Shown piece by piece: positions 8,488 through 16,804 of a stretch of 64,000 bases of DNA (position 1 is its first letter; every line of letters starts with the position of its first letter). Source of the DNA: Niabella pedocola (GTDB taxonomy: Bacteria; Bacteroidota; Bacteroidia; Chitinophagales; Chitinophagaceae); contig NZ_JAJNEC010000003.1 of the NCBI RefSeq assembly GCF_021044425.1, positions 248,001 through 312,000 of the forward strand. Reading direction: 5' to 3'. The notes under the pieces are model-generated. The model was not told the DNA's origin, made no database searches, and worked only from the letters and a program-made list of their open reading frames with translations. The position numbers and the translations under genes are program-made.

Positions 8488-9084
8488 ATGCGACGGTATG
8501 TATTTTTTTTAATGATCAGCTGCAGTATTGCCGGAACTTTTTTATCCTGTAACCCGCGCCCTGCCGGCGAGCAAAACGCTGCAAGTGACAGTAATGCGGC
8601 GCGTTTTAAAAAACAAAGTGACCACACGGTTGCCGCAACACTGGAACGGGATGCCCGTTTCGCAGTTGATGCTGCCGGATCGGGTATGACGGAAGCAGAA
8701 CTGGGAATTACAGCGGTTGATAAGGCTTCTGAAAAACTGGTGCGGCAACTGGGCGATAGTATGGCGCATGAATATGCAATAGCCAATGCGGCGCTAAAGG
8801 GCATTGCCGCAAAGAAAAATATCAGTATACCTGCAGCGCCTGCGGATGGAAATCTATTGCATGAATTGCGGGGTATAAAAGGCACTGCATTTGATGACCG
8901 GTATCTGCAGCAGGTAAAAAAGATGCATGGAAGCGATATCGAATTATTTAAACGATATATCAGTGCGGGCAAGGATTCTGATCTGCTCCGGTGGGCTATT
9001 CTCCGCCTGCCGGTGCTGGAGCAGCACCTGGAATATATAAAAACGGTAGGCAGCATGGTGATGCAGCAACGCCGGACCTATTAG
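8488..9084 (+). CDS. DUF4142 family lipoprotein (second copy)
   Basis: 198 residues. The lipoprotein signal ends at Cys21 (TFLSC). After a short linker comes the helical DUF4142 domain with LGDSMAHEYAIANAALKGIA, KKNISIP (also in the copy at 4412-4981), FDDRYLQQVKKMHG and a final LPVLEQHLEYIKTV helix. Predicted periplasmic or outer-membrane anchored. The two copies have diverged strongly in the linker and in helix 1, so they are old paralogues. Function unknown. Confidence 0.88.
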   Translation: MRRYVFFLMISCSIAGTFLSCNPRPAGEQNAASDSNAARFKKQSDHTVAATLERDARFAVDAAGSGMTEAELGITAVDKASEKLVRQLGDSMAHEYAIANAALKGIAAKKNISIPAAPADGNLLHELRGIKGTAFDDRYLQQVKKMHGSDIELFKRYISAGKDSDLLRWAILRLPVLEQHLEYIKTVGSMVMQQRRTY

Positions 9085-9164
9085 GGCAGATGCCGTGCGG
9101 TTACTGTGGCAATGCAAGTCTGTTGCCGGAAGCCTTAAAAGCGGTATCATTGAGGCGATGGTTT

Positions 9165-9893
9165 ATGAAAAAAGGAAAGATCTATATCGGCACCTCAGGG
9201 TGGCACTATAAACATTGGAAGGAGGTGTTTTACCCCGGTACGGTAAAGGAGTCAGACCAGCTGAACTATTACCAGCACTATCTTAAAACAGTTGAGATCA
9301 ATAACAGTTTTTATCATCTCCCTGCTCCCGAAACATTTACTGCCTGGGCTTCAGCCGTGTCTGAAGATTTCATTTTTTCGGTTAAAGCGAGCCGCTTTTT
9401 TACACATATGAAAAAGCTCCTGGTGACCAAAAGTGATTTGCAGCCGTTTTTTAAAAATATACAACACCTGAAGAAAAAGCTGGGACCTGTGTTGTTTCAA
9501 TTAACCCCATTGTGGAAGATAAACCCCGAGCGGCTGGAACTGTTACTGCAAAAACTTCCGCCGCAGCACCGGTACTGTTTTGAATTCCGGAACCCAACCT
9601 GGTATGATGAGCAGATCTATGCCTTGCTGAAAACCTATCAATGCGCTTTTTGTATTTATCATCTCGATAAACATCGTTCGCCCTTAATGGTGACGGCTGA
9701 TTTTGTGTACGTTCGGTTACATGGTCCTGCCGGCAAGTACCAGGGCCGGTACACTACAGCGGTTTTAAAAAGCTGGATGAAACGGTGCAACGAATGGCAG
9801 GCGGCCGGAAAGGATGTATATGTTTATTTTGATAATGACCAGGAAGGCTATGCAGTGGCGAATGCACAAACCTTATCGGGGATGCTTGAATAA
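9165..9893 (+). CDS. DUF72 family protein (YecE-like TIM barrel)
   Basis: 242 residues with the DUF72 markers: IYIGTSGWHYKHWKEVFYP at the N-terminus, VEINNSFYHLP, FSVKASRFFTHMKKL, LGPVLFQLTP, FEFRNPTWY, YVRLHGP, and DVYVYFDNDQEGYAVANA near the end. The family adopts a TIM-barrel fold with no established reaction. I chose ATG 9165 because the conserved domain starts at MKKGKIYIG; the open frame runs further upstream (8991) but overlaps the DUF4142 gene. It lies 80 bp after that gene on the same strand. Confidence 0.92.
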   Translation: MKKGKIYIGTSGWHYKHWKEVFYPGTVKESDQLNYYQHYLKTVEINNSFYHLPAPETFTAWASAVSEDFIFSVKASRFFTHMKKLLVTKSDLQPFFKNIQHLKKKLGPVLFQLTPLWKINPERLELLLQKLPPQHRYCFEFRNPTWYDEQIYALLKTYQCAFCIYHLDKHRSPLMVTADFVYVRLHGPAGKYQGRYTTAVLKSWMKRCNEWQAAGKDVYVYFDNDQEGYAVANAQTLSGMLE

Positions 9894-10030
9894 GACCGTA
9901 AGAGGAGGATTCGTCTGTTGTTGAGCAATTGTGCCGGCGGGTATTCCGTTGATTTTTGTGGATGCGCACTTAAACGGGATTACGCGGTGAAAGATGCAGG
10001 CAGCATTTTTGCAAATAACGGTGTTAAAAA

Positions 10031-10462
10031 ATGATTATGGAAAAAGAAACCTCATCGGAAAAAATGAATACGATTTCAGAGTGTCTTCGCAGGGCCATGC
10101 AATTGGGATATGTAACGGATTTTTTTGTGTGCGATACGGGGCTGTCTTAGAAGGGAGCGCGGCGGGTGTATCCTCCGGATGCCGTCAGTATCCGGAATTT
10201 TTACCGGTTTGAAGGCGAAAGTGATCCGGCAGACAGTGCGATCCTTTATCTGATACAAACCCATGACGGTATAAAAGGCACATTGCTGGATGCATACGGC
10301 ATTTATTCGGATAAAGGCATCAGCAATTTTGTAGGAAGGATCAGGCGCATACGTAAGCAGCAACCGGGGACGCATACACAAAACGGGAAACCGGTGATCC
10401 TGATATTGATTGCTGCGTATGCTTTATGGTGGATGGGATGGCGTTTGTTTCGTCAACGATAA
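10031..10462 (+). pseudogene. Small conserved gene (often labelled PRPP-synthetase-like) with in-frame amber stop
   Basis: One continuous frame is broken by TAG at 10148-10150. Before it: MNTISECLRRAMQLGYVTDFF..DTGLS; after it: VYPPDAVSIRNFYRFEGESD, DSAILYLIQTHDGIKGTLLDAYG. Together these match a ~100-residue Bacteroidota family often annotated as phosphoribosylpyrophosphate synthetase although it lacks that enzyme's domains. The stop falls in a loop that is variable in length. The C-terminus carries an extra hydrophobic helix (VILILIAAYALWWMGWRLF). No frameshift is needed to join the halves, so either one nonsense mutation or readthrough would explain it. A GTG at 10166 could start the second half. 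Confidence 0.7.
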
Positions 10463-10657
10463 ATGTCCGCGGATAGATCGGTGGCCTTTAAGAACGGAAC
10501 TGCGGATAATGTTACACAGAATGGGAAAAAAAATCCGGAGGCGGAATGCGGTGCTACAGCCTCTTTATGTTGGCGCCGGTTATCCAAAAAGTGGTTGGCT
10601 GTTAACCGGTTCTGTATGAAAGGATTGTTTTGGGCCCCGATCAATGAAACGGGAAAA

Positions 10658-10665
10658 GATATTTG
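10658..10665 (+). promoter_or_regulatory. Possible -7 promoter element of the riboswitch transcript
   Basis: GATATTTG differs at one base from TAnnTTTG of Bacteroidota and lies about 30 bp before the TPP aptamer. A TTTG at 10629-10632 is 25 bp away, slightly too far for a consensus -33 element. Confidence 0.3.
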
Positions 10666-10693
10666 GCATTATATTTCTACTTTAATTAGAAAG

Positions 10694-10781
10694 TTTTCTT
10701 CCGGGGTGTGTTTTTATCGAAAGATATACACTGAGATTAAACCCGTTGTACCTGAAACGGATCATACCGGCGAAGGAAGAA
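10694..10781 (+). promoter_or_regulatory. TPP (THI element) riboswitch
   Basis: All conserved parts are present in order. P1 is TTCTTCC (10696-10702) with GGAAGAA (10775-10781). GGGGTG (10703-10708) pairs with ACCC (10741-10744) as P2. P3 is GTGT...ACAC with a TATC-GAAA-GATA hairpin. CTGAGA (10731-10736) binds the pyrimidine. CCTGA, P5 CGG/CCG and GCGAAGGAAG form the P4/P5 pyrophosphate arm. The terminator at 10793-10820 follows at once and the DUF6766 gene starts at 10868. CGGGG (10702-10706) could pair with CCCCG (10794-10798) as an antiterminator, so thiamine pyrophosphate would favour termination (inference). Confidence 0.92.
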
Positions 10782-10792
10782 AGAAAATTTGT

Positions 10793-10820
10793 CCCCCGCT
10801 ATATGCGGGGGGCTTTTTTT
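10793..10820 (+). terminator. Intrinsic terminator of the TPP riboswitch leader
   Basis: CCCCCGC (10793-10799) pairs with GCGGGGG (10805-10811) over a TATAT loop, followed by a run of seven T (10814-10820). It starts 12 bases after the aptamer P1 stem and lies 48 bp before the DUF6766 start codon. Confidence 0.88.
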
Positions 10821-10867
10821 GATATGGAAAAGATACAGATAACTGCAGTAATAAAACGGAGGATGTC

Positions 10868-11524
10868 ATGAAAAAACAGGGATTTTTTTACCGCAATGGT
10901 CTTAGTATTGTTTTGTTTGTTTTAATGTTTGCCTCTTTATCCGGACAAATGATTACCGGATGGAACGTGTTTAATAAAGAGCAGCAGGAGGCGGGGTTGC
11001 CGGCCCTTCAGTTCTGGCCATACCTGCACAGCGGACACTTTATACAGGCCACCTTTGAGAATTGGGAAAGCGAATTTTTGCAGATGATGTTGTATGTGGT
11101 TCTGACCGTTTTTTTACGGCAGAAAGGGTCCGGAGAATCCAAGAGTCTTGAAAAGACGGAGGAAGTAGACCGGGAGCCCGAGCCACATCCGCGTGCCCCA
11201 TGGCCGGTAAAAAAAGGTGGCGCCTGGCTGTGGTGGTATAAACGTTCCCTTTCGCTGGCGCTGGCGCTGCTGTTCATTTTAAGCTTTTTAGCGCATTTCT
11301 ATGGAAGTTTTAAAGACTTTAACCAGGAGGCTATCCGGAAAGGGCAACCTGCGGCATCAGCGTTTGAGTATGCAGGTGAACCGCGTTTCTGGTTTGAATC
11401 CTTCCAAAACTGGCAAAGTGAATTTCTTGCCGTGGCCAGCCTGGTATTATTGTCGATATGGTTTCGTCAAAAGGGCTCACCCCAATCAAAACCGGTAGAT
11501 ATGCCCGATGATGAAACGGCCTGA
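10868..11524 (+). CDS. DUF6766 membrane protein with internal duplication
   Basis: 218 residues made of two related halves. Each has a hydrophobic helix, a loop, the motif F(E/Q)NW(E/Q)SEFL, a second hydrophobic helix and the ending RQKGS (first half ~1-95, second ~120-210), with a charged Pro-rich linker. Four membrane helices in total are expected in the inner membrane. The family is DUF6766, of unknown function. A good ribosome-binding site (GGAGG, 10858-10862) precedes the ATG. The gene sits directly behind a TPP riboswitch and terminator, so it should be lowered when thiamine pyrophosphate is high (inference), unless a thiamine gene was lost here. Confidence 0.85.
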   Translation: MKKQGFFYRNGLSIVLFVLMFASLSGQMITGWNVFNKEQQEAGLPALQFWPYLHSGHFIQATFENWESEFLQMMLYVVLTVFLRQKGSGESKSLEKTEEVDREPEPHPRAPWPVKKGGAWLWWYKRSLSLALALLFILSFLAHFYGSFKDFNQEAIRKGQPAASAFEYAGEPRFWFESFQNWQSEFLAVASLVLLSIWFRQKGSPQSKPVDMPDDETA

Positions 11525-12434
11525 CCGGTGGCTATGACCTTGTTATAAGGGAACCTGCTTGCAGTAGTTAGATATGCACACCCCGGCTGTCTGAATGCCG
11601 GGTAGATACCTGCGTTGTTTCCTGCTTACTTCCTGGGTTTAATAAGCAGGAAGGAGGGCTGTAAAAAGTACAATTACCAAGATTTTTTTTATACAGCTGC
11701 CCAAATTTTTTGCCCGCCTTTAGCAGGAATAGTCTTCTTTTTTTGTGGGATGTTCCTGCGAACCGAGGTTCCGGACCGCTCTGCCATAAATGAATTATTA
11801 CCGTGTACTCCCCAAAAAAATGTTAACCGTTTACAAACCGTGTCCGGCGAATAAAAAGCAGCACTCATCGAATTGTTTTCGGAACCATTTTAAAGGCGCC
11901 TATTTTTGAGTTGTAATAAAAGTAAGACTATAAAAGAGCAGAGCAGCACTGCTTTTGAAATGCAACATACAATGTTTATTGTATTCCAACTGTGGCTGTA
12001 TTTTATAGTCTTTGCAATCATACATACAGTATCATAACAGGATCGGTCTGTATGGTTGTTCTGAAAAGCAATCCCCTTTACCAGCTTCTAAACAATATTG
12101 GATCCGCTACGGATCTGTATGCGTCATAAAAGGATCATTACCCGGGTCCTTCTACTTGATTGTGCGTTGACGCTTCGGATGTTTGTACAGGTTAGAGGTG
12201 CGCCCCCGGAAAACTTGGCAACCTTTAACAAACAAGGATTACTGTCTTTGCCTGATCGGCACGCTCCGTTACAAGGTTTGTTGTCTTCGGCCCTGGCAGG
12301 GAAACGTTGTTTTTGGAACGGCTCTGAAAGCAGCGCAGGCATTTTATTGACTGGTGCAAACGGGAAGTCAATGGCTTTTGTGCACCGGTTTACTGTCGGC
12401 TAAAATATAATCACTCATAAAACTGAATCAGAAA
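11525..12434. other. Long intergenic stretch before the RCC1-repeat gene
   Basis: Frames at 11615-11854 and 12098-12403 have no family features and atypical composition. A 10-bp inverted repeat TTCCTGCTTA / TAAGCAGGAA (11619-11628, 11643-11652) is present without a T-run. The RCC1 gene promoter should lie in the last part. Nothing else was recognised. Confidence 0.4.
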
Positions 12435-14519
12435 ATGACACAACGAAAAATCACTACAGCAGCATTAGCGGCAATTTTCTGCATAATGCTTTTGGGTTTA
12501 TCCCGTTCCGCACAGGCGCAATGTACCGTATGCGGCAACGCTTATTTGAATGTTACGGATAACAGCTCGATAGAGTATGATAATATCGTAAGCACCTTTC
12601 ACAGTACGCTGGCCCGGCAGGCAGACGGGCGCGTATTGGCTTGGGGAGAAGATACCAAAAGCAATGGTACCGGTAATAACCTGGTGCCGGCAGAAATGAA
12701 TAATGCCAACTACGCCGGGCTAACCGGCACTATCCTGAAATTTACAGGAGGAAGTAATGCAGGTTCAACTAATGGTCACCAGGTACAGTTTGCCGTGCTG
12801 ACCACGGATGGCCTTTTTGTTTGGGGAAGCCAGGGAAAGCTCATCAGCAGCAGCTGGACCACCAGTTCCTCGTTCGCCAAGGTAATGACCACCGCACAAC
12901 TTCCGGTGGCACCCAACCAGGTAAAGATGCTGTTTGGTACATACCAGACCCTGGTTATCCTTAGCTGTACCGGAGACGTATATGTGCTTTCACAAAACGG
13001 GAATATGCGCGGGAACGGTAATGGCGGCGATGCCTCCACCTGGGCCCGGGTAGAATACAGTACCGCTACCAGCAGTAATAACAATACAAGCGCCGGGAAC
13101 CTCGGTAATATCGTGGCAGTAAGAGGTGCACCCGGCGGCCTGATGGCGCTGGATGCCAATGGGGATATGTGGACCTGGGGCGACCAGGTATACCTGGGCA
13201 CCAATACCAGCGGCAATAATCTGAACGTGGGTAACGGAACCAGATCCAGGGCCAGGAAAATGACGCGTACTTATTCTTCAAATCAGTTTACACCCAAAAT
13301 GATCGGTATGACCGGTACCCGGAGCAGGAGCAGCCACTATGCGCTGGGCACCGATGGCTATGTGTACAGCATGGGGGATAACAGTGAGCAGCAGCTGGGT
13401 GACCGTAGTTCCACCGAAAGAACAAGCTGGGTACGCGTGAAGTCGGGCAGTAATACGGATCTGGCCAATATTGCCTGGATCAGCCCGAACGAACATGATA
13501 ATTACGGTAATTCGGCCGTAAATGCGCTAACCAATACCGGTAATGTATGGGCATGGGGTAATAACGAACGCAATATGCTGGGTGTTTCCGGTGGCGGTAA
13601 TGTGAACCCCACAAACGTAATCGGTGGTTTATCTGGTTCCGATGTGATGATGGCGGTTGAAACGGGCGGACACACGTCCATGGTGGTGAAAAAATGCAGC
13701 GGCCGCTATGGCTATGTAGGACACCGGATCAATGGCAGCATGGCCGATGGTACTTCTAATGATCAGGATGAAGCTACCTATAATTTCTCCGCCACTGCTG
13801 TTATGGATATCTGCGGTGCAAGTTCGGGAGCCACTACCTTGTTTCCGCCGCAGGGTTCTTTGCATATCGGAGACCAGATACAGTTGGTGTTTACACCGGC
13901 AGGAGGAACCTTTAGTGTAACCGGTCCGGCAACCATTACCCAAACCGGGTTACTGACCATTACCGGAAATAATGCCGGTATCAAAGTAACCTATACGGCA
14001 ACCACCGATTGTGGCACCACCAGCTCGGAAGTAGTGATCAAAGCAGAAGACATCTTCCTGCCGGCCTCGTTTGACAAGTTAAGTGCGGCTGTAAAAGGAA
14101 ACCTGCTGCAGGTAAGCTTTACAACACTCACAGAACAAAACAATAGCCATTTTGAAATTGAAGCCTCAAAAGACGGCAAAGCGTTCGTAAAGATCGGAGA
14201 TGTTGCCAGTAAGGCTTTAAACGGGTATTCCAATATGCCCCTTAGTTATGATTTTAGCCTGAGCCAGAGCGCGGCCACCGGCCTGCTGGGCATTTCTATT
14301 GCCGTGCTGGCGTTTGCCGGCTTGCTGGCAAACCGCAGGAACAAGTGGATCTTTATGCTTGCTGTGGTAATGGGCGCCGGTCTCTTTGGAATCTCGTCCT
14401 GTAAAAAACAGGAAACGCCGTCGGTTGATGCCAGTACAAAACTGTTCATCCGTATTAAGCAGGTTGATAAAGATGGCGGATACTCCTATAGTAAAGTAAT
14501 ACAGGCTGTACAGGAATAA
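12435..14519 (+). CDS. Secreted RCC1-repeat protein with C-terminal membrane segment
   Basis: 694 residues: a signal peptide (to about residue 29, SAQAQ), then at least five RCC1-type propeller repeats (~50-420; e.g. DGRVLAWG, DGLFVWGS, NGDMWTWGD, DGYVYSMGDN, GNVWAWGNN), then an Ig-like domain (~450-535) and a C-terminal region like the FN3/discoidin domains that end many Bacteroidota surface proteins (SHFEIEASKDGKAF). That region is interrupted at ~615-656 by two hydrophobic helices around RRNK and a Cys (ISSCKK), after which the domain resumes (FIRIKQVDKDGGYSYSKV). It is probably a surface-exposed binding protein; ligand unknown. A strong terminator follows. Confidence 0.88.
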   Translation: MTQRKITTAALAAIFCIMLLGLSRSAQAQCTVCGNAYLNVTDNSSIEYDNIVSTFHSTLARQADGRVLAWGEDTKSNGTGNNLVPAEMNNANYAGLTGTILKFTGGSNAGSTNGHQVQFAVLTTDGLFVWGSQGKLISSSWTTSSSFAKVMTTAQLPVAPNQVKMLFGTYQTLVILSCTGDVYVLSQNGNMRGNGNGGDASTWARVEYSTATSSNNNTSAGNLGNIVAVRGAPGGLMALDANGDMWTWGDQVYLGTNTSGNNLNVGNGTRSRARKMTRTYSSNQFTPKMIGMTGTRSRSSHYALGTDGYVYSMGDNSEQQLGDRSSTERTSWVRVKSGSNTDLANIAWISPNEHDNYGNSAVNALTNTGNVWAWGNNERNMLGVSGGGNVNPTNVIGGLSGSDVMMAVETGGHTSMVVKKCSGRYGYVGHRINGSMADGTSNDQDEATYNFSATAVMDICGASSGATTLFPPQGSLHIGDQIQLVFTPAGGTFSVTGPATITQTGLLTITGNNAGIKVTYTATTDCGTTSSEVVIKAEDIFLPASFDKLSAAVKGNLLQVSFTTLTEQNNSHFEIEASKDGKAFVKIGDVASKALNGYSNMPLSYDFSLSQSAATGLLGISIAVLAFAGLLANRRNKWIFMLAVVMGAGLFGISSCKKQETPSVDASTKLFIRIKQVDKDGGYSYSKVIQAVQE

Positions 14520-14563
14520 GTTATTCAAGAGTTTTTAGTTTCAGTTTTAGAATTAAGAACCGC

Positions 14564-14594
14564 CCCCTGGTAATTCTTTACCAGGGGTTTTTTT
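14564..14594 (+). terminator. Intrinsic terminator of the RCC1-repeat gene
   Basis: CCCCTGGTAA (14564-14573) pairs perfectly with TTACCAGGGG (14578-14587) over a TTCT loop, followed by seven T (14588-14594). Confidence 0.92.
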
Positions 14595-14607
14595 ATACCT
14601 GCAGCAG

Positions 14608-16761
14608 TTAATTGAACAGGAGTTCGTCTAAAAAGATCCATCCTTTTTCGCCCTTGCCGCGGTGCCAGGCTGGAAGCCGGTTAACGGGCCTTGCAGTTAG
14701 TTTGATCACCTGAACGGTTTGTGCCGGGAAGCGGCATTCATAACCCATTGTATAAGCGGGTGCCGGTGAAGCCGGTTGTGGGGGATTGGAGCGGCCTAAC
14801 AACTTTAGCGATTGAACCGACGTGCCTCCCCAAACCTCCAGTTCACGGGCCGGCAGCACATAACTGTCGATCGATACCAGTGAACTAAAAGTAACGGATT
14901 GCAGGGGTACGGGTTGTTTAAAAAACAGGAGTGCTTCAAACGGGGCATCCTTATATCCAACCCATTCCCTGGTACCAAAGTTCTCTTTCCCCAGCTGCAG
15001 GTCTATCAGCGCTTTTCCTTCCCGCGCTCTCTGCTGGTATTCTTTCTGCGGTAGGGTCATTAACCGGATACTGTCTGGCCGTACACTGCTTTTATAAAAG
15101 GTTTCCTTTGCCAGGTCGCTGGTGATCCAGCCGGCCAGGTAAGACCGTGCTTTAATAGCAGACGCTTTGCTAAGCGTAACCGGAGCTGAGTATACGGGTG
15201 ATGTAAGGCTGTCCGGTTCACTGCCATCCAGCGTATAACGGGTTACAGCGCCCTTTACCGGGTTTTTAATTTCAACGGCAAGCGTACTGTTAAAGATGCG
15301 TTGTTCTGTTTTAATTACAGGCGTGCTCAGTTTCGCAATCACCGTGTCGCCTTTGTACCCGATATCAAACCCTGTTTTTGGAAACCGTTTTTTCAAAGGT
15401 GTTAAATCATTTTCCGTGAAAGCGGTGTTCCAGATCTGCACGGACCGTAGTTTTTGCAGTGGTGCAAGAACATAGAGCTGTTCGGGCCGCACACCGGTTC
15501 CTGAGAGCGATAACTGCTTCAGATGCTGTAAGTGGGTAAGGTGCCGGAGCCCCTCGCCTTTAACGGCTGTAAAGGCCAGGTTCAGGGTGCGCAAATTGGA
15601 GAATGTTCCGATCATTTTAAGATCCTCATCGGTCACCGGCATCCTGCCCAGTTGTAAAGACGCGATCTGGTCTTTTATCTTTTCCAGTTCCCTGAGTTGT
15701 TCAGACCGGAACCGGGAACTGCCGTAAAAATTCACCGCCAGTGCCGGTGAACCGGTTGCAAGGGGAGCGATGACCCGGTATGCAGTGTTGAGACCTGCAA
15801 CCAGTTGCTCGTCTGCCGCCTTAAAATCGTATACCTCGTTTTCTTCGCTTTTGAAGAAGTTGGCCGCCAGCATCCGCAGCGAATCGCCGGCCGGCAGATC
15901 GGTTACTTTTTTGGTGAAATCAGAACCACCCTTTATCCATAAATAAAGAATCCTGGCCTCGTCTTCCGTGAGTTGGGGTTTTCCCTTTGGCGGCATATGC
16001 TCCTTGCTTTCGAGGGGCATATGGATGCGCTGCATCATCAATCCCAGGTCAACGGCTGCCGTATCCCATAGTTTCCCGTTCTTTCCTCCTTTAAGTAAGC
16101 GTTCTGTTGTTTCCATTACCAGTTCGCCCTTGGCCTTGCCACTGTTGTGACAGCCCATACATTTTTTTTCAAGGATCGGATGTACCAGGTGGGTATAAAC
16201 AACGGCCGCTTCCAGGGGTATATCGGGGCCTTTATTAACGGAAAGGACCGGGGATAAAAGAAAGTCGTCACCATGCGTAATGGTGGCGCCCTTATGCCCT
16301 GCGATCAGCAACACAACGGTAGACAGCAGGCCCGTGGTTAGTATCAGGCTGCGCTGTTTTCGTATACGGTTGCGGAAGCTGTACCATAGCATGCTGATAA
16401 AAGCACAGAGAACGCCCATCCACTTATGCGCACTGATAACCGCGGGATCATACCCGGGTTCTTTTGATAAGAGCAGTCCCATCAGGGCGGTAATAACGGT
16501 GGTAAAAGAAGCCGCCAGCAACAAACCGTCGGCAATTGGCTGATGTGCCGCCTGCCGGGGCGAACGGAGCGATAGTTCAAATAAAAATGCAACCAGTAAT
16601 AATACGATAGGAAAGTGGAGTACCAGCGGATGTGCCCGGCCGGCTACCTGGAGGAAGGCCGGTATTTGCAGGTAGTGGTCAAAAAGCACCAGGAATAATA
16701 ACAGGCCGTTCAGTGCAATGCATGCATTAAAAACGATTTCCCTCCACTTCAATTGCTTCAT
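14608..16761 (-). CDS. DUF2231 membrane - cytochrome c (PSCyt1) - LRR - chitobiase-like fusion
   Basis: 717 residues. Four to five membrane helices (~10-165, DUF2231-like, with AHPLVLHFPIVLL) are followed by a planctomycete-type cytochrome motif CMGCH (~201-205), with MPP as possible distal Met ligand. Then come leucine-rich repeats (~350-430, NLRTLNLAFTAVKGEGL, LKQLSLSGTGV), a chitobiase/hexosaminidase C-terminal-like beta domain (YTLDGSEPDS) and a beta-rich end. ATG at 16761 is preferred to an upstream TTG (16785). It is the last gene of a four-gene minus-strand group with the NHL, DUF1501 and DUF1549/DUF1553 genes. Likely an envelope haem protein in extracellular polymer breakdown (inference). 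Confidence 0.85.
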   Translation of the reverse strand: MKQLKWREIVFNACIALNGLLLFLVLFDHYLQIPAFLQVAGRAHPLVLHFPIVLLLVAFLFELSLRSPRQAAHQPIADGLLLAASFTTVITALMGLLLSKEPGYDPAVISAHKWMGVLCAFISMLWYSFRNRIRKQRSLILTTGLLSTVVLLIAGHKGATITHGDDFLLSPVLSVNKGPDIPLEAAVVYTHLVHPILEKKCMGCHNSGKAKGELVMETTERLLKGGKNGKLWDTAAVDLGLMMQRIHMPLESKEHMPPKGKPQLTEDEARILYLWIKGGSDFTKKVTDLPAGDSLRMLAANFFKSEENEVYDFKAADEQLVAGLNTAYRVIAPLATGSPALAVNFYGSSRFRSEQLRELEKIKDQIASLQLGRMPVTDEDLKMIGTFSNLRTLNLAFTAVKGEGLRHLTHLQHLKQLSLSGTGVRPEQLYVLAPLQKLRSVQIWNTAFTENDLTPLKKRFPKTGFDIGYKGDTVIAKLSTPVIKTEQRIFNSTLAVEIKNPVKGAVTRYTLDGSEPDSLTSPVYSAPVTLSKASAIKARSYLAGWITSDLAKETFYKSSVRPDSIRLMTLPQKEYQQRAREGKALIDLQLGKENFGTREWVGYKDAPFEALLFFKQPVPLQSVTFSSLVSIDSYVLPARELEVWGGTSVQSLKLLGRSNPPQPASPAPAYTMGYECRFPAQTVQVIKLTARPVNRLPAWHRGKGEKGWIFLDELLFN

Positions 16762-16804
16762 GATTGGTTTGTTTGCTTGCTCCAATATTTAAGATAGTGC
16801 TGGT

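Noticed and set aside
10463..10822. 119-codon open frame after the small amber-interrupted gene
   Set aside because: It runs through the TPP aptamer and ends inside the terminator hairpin region, so it is not a gene.
11615..12403. Open frames of 79 and 101 codons before the RCC1 gene
   Set aside because: No family features or start context; counted as intergenic.
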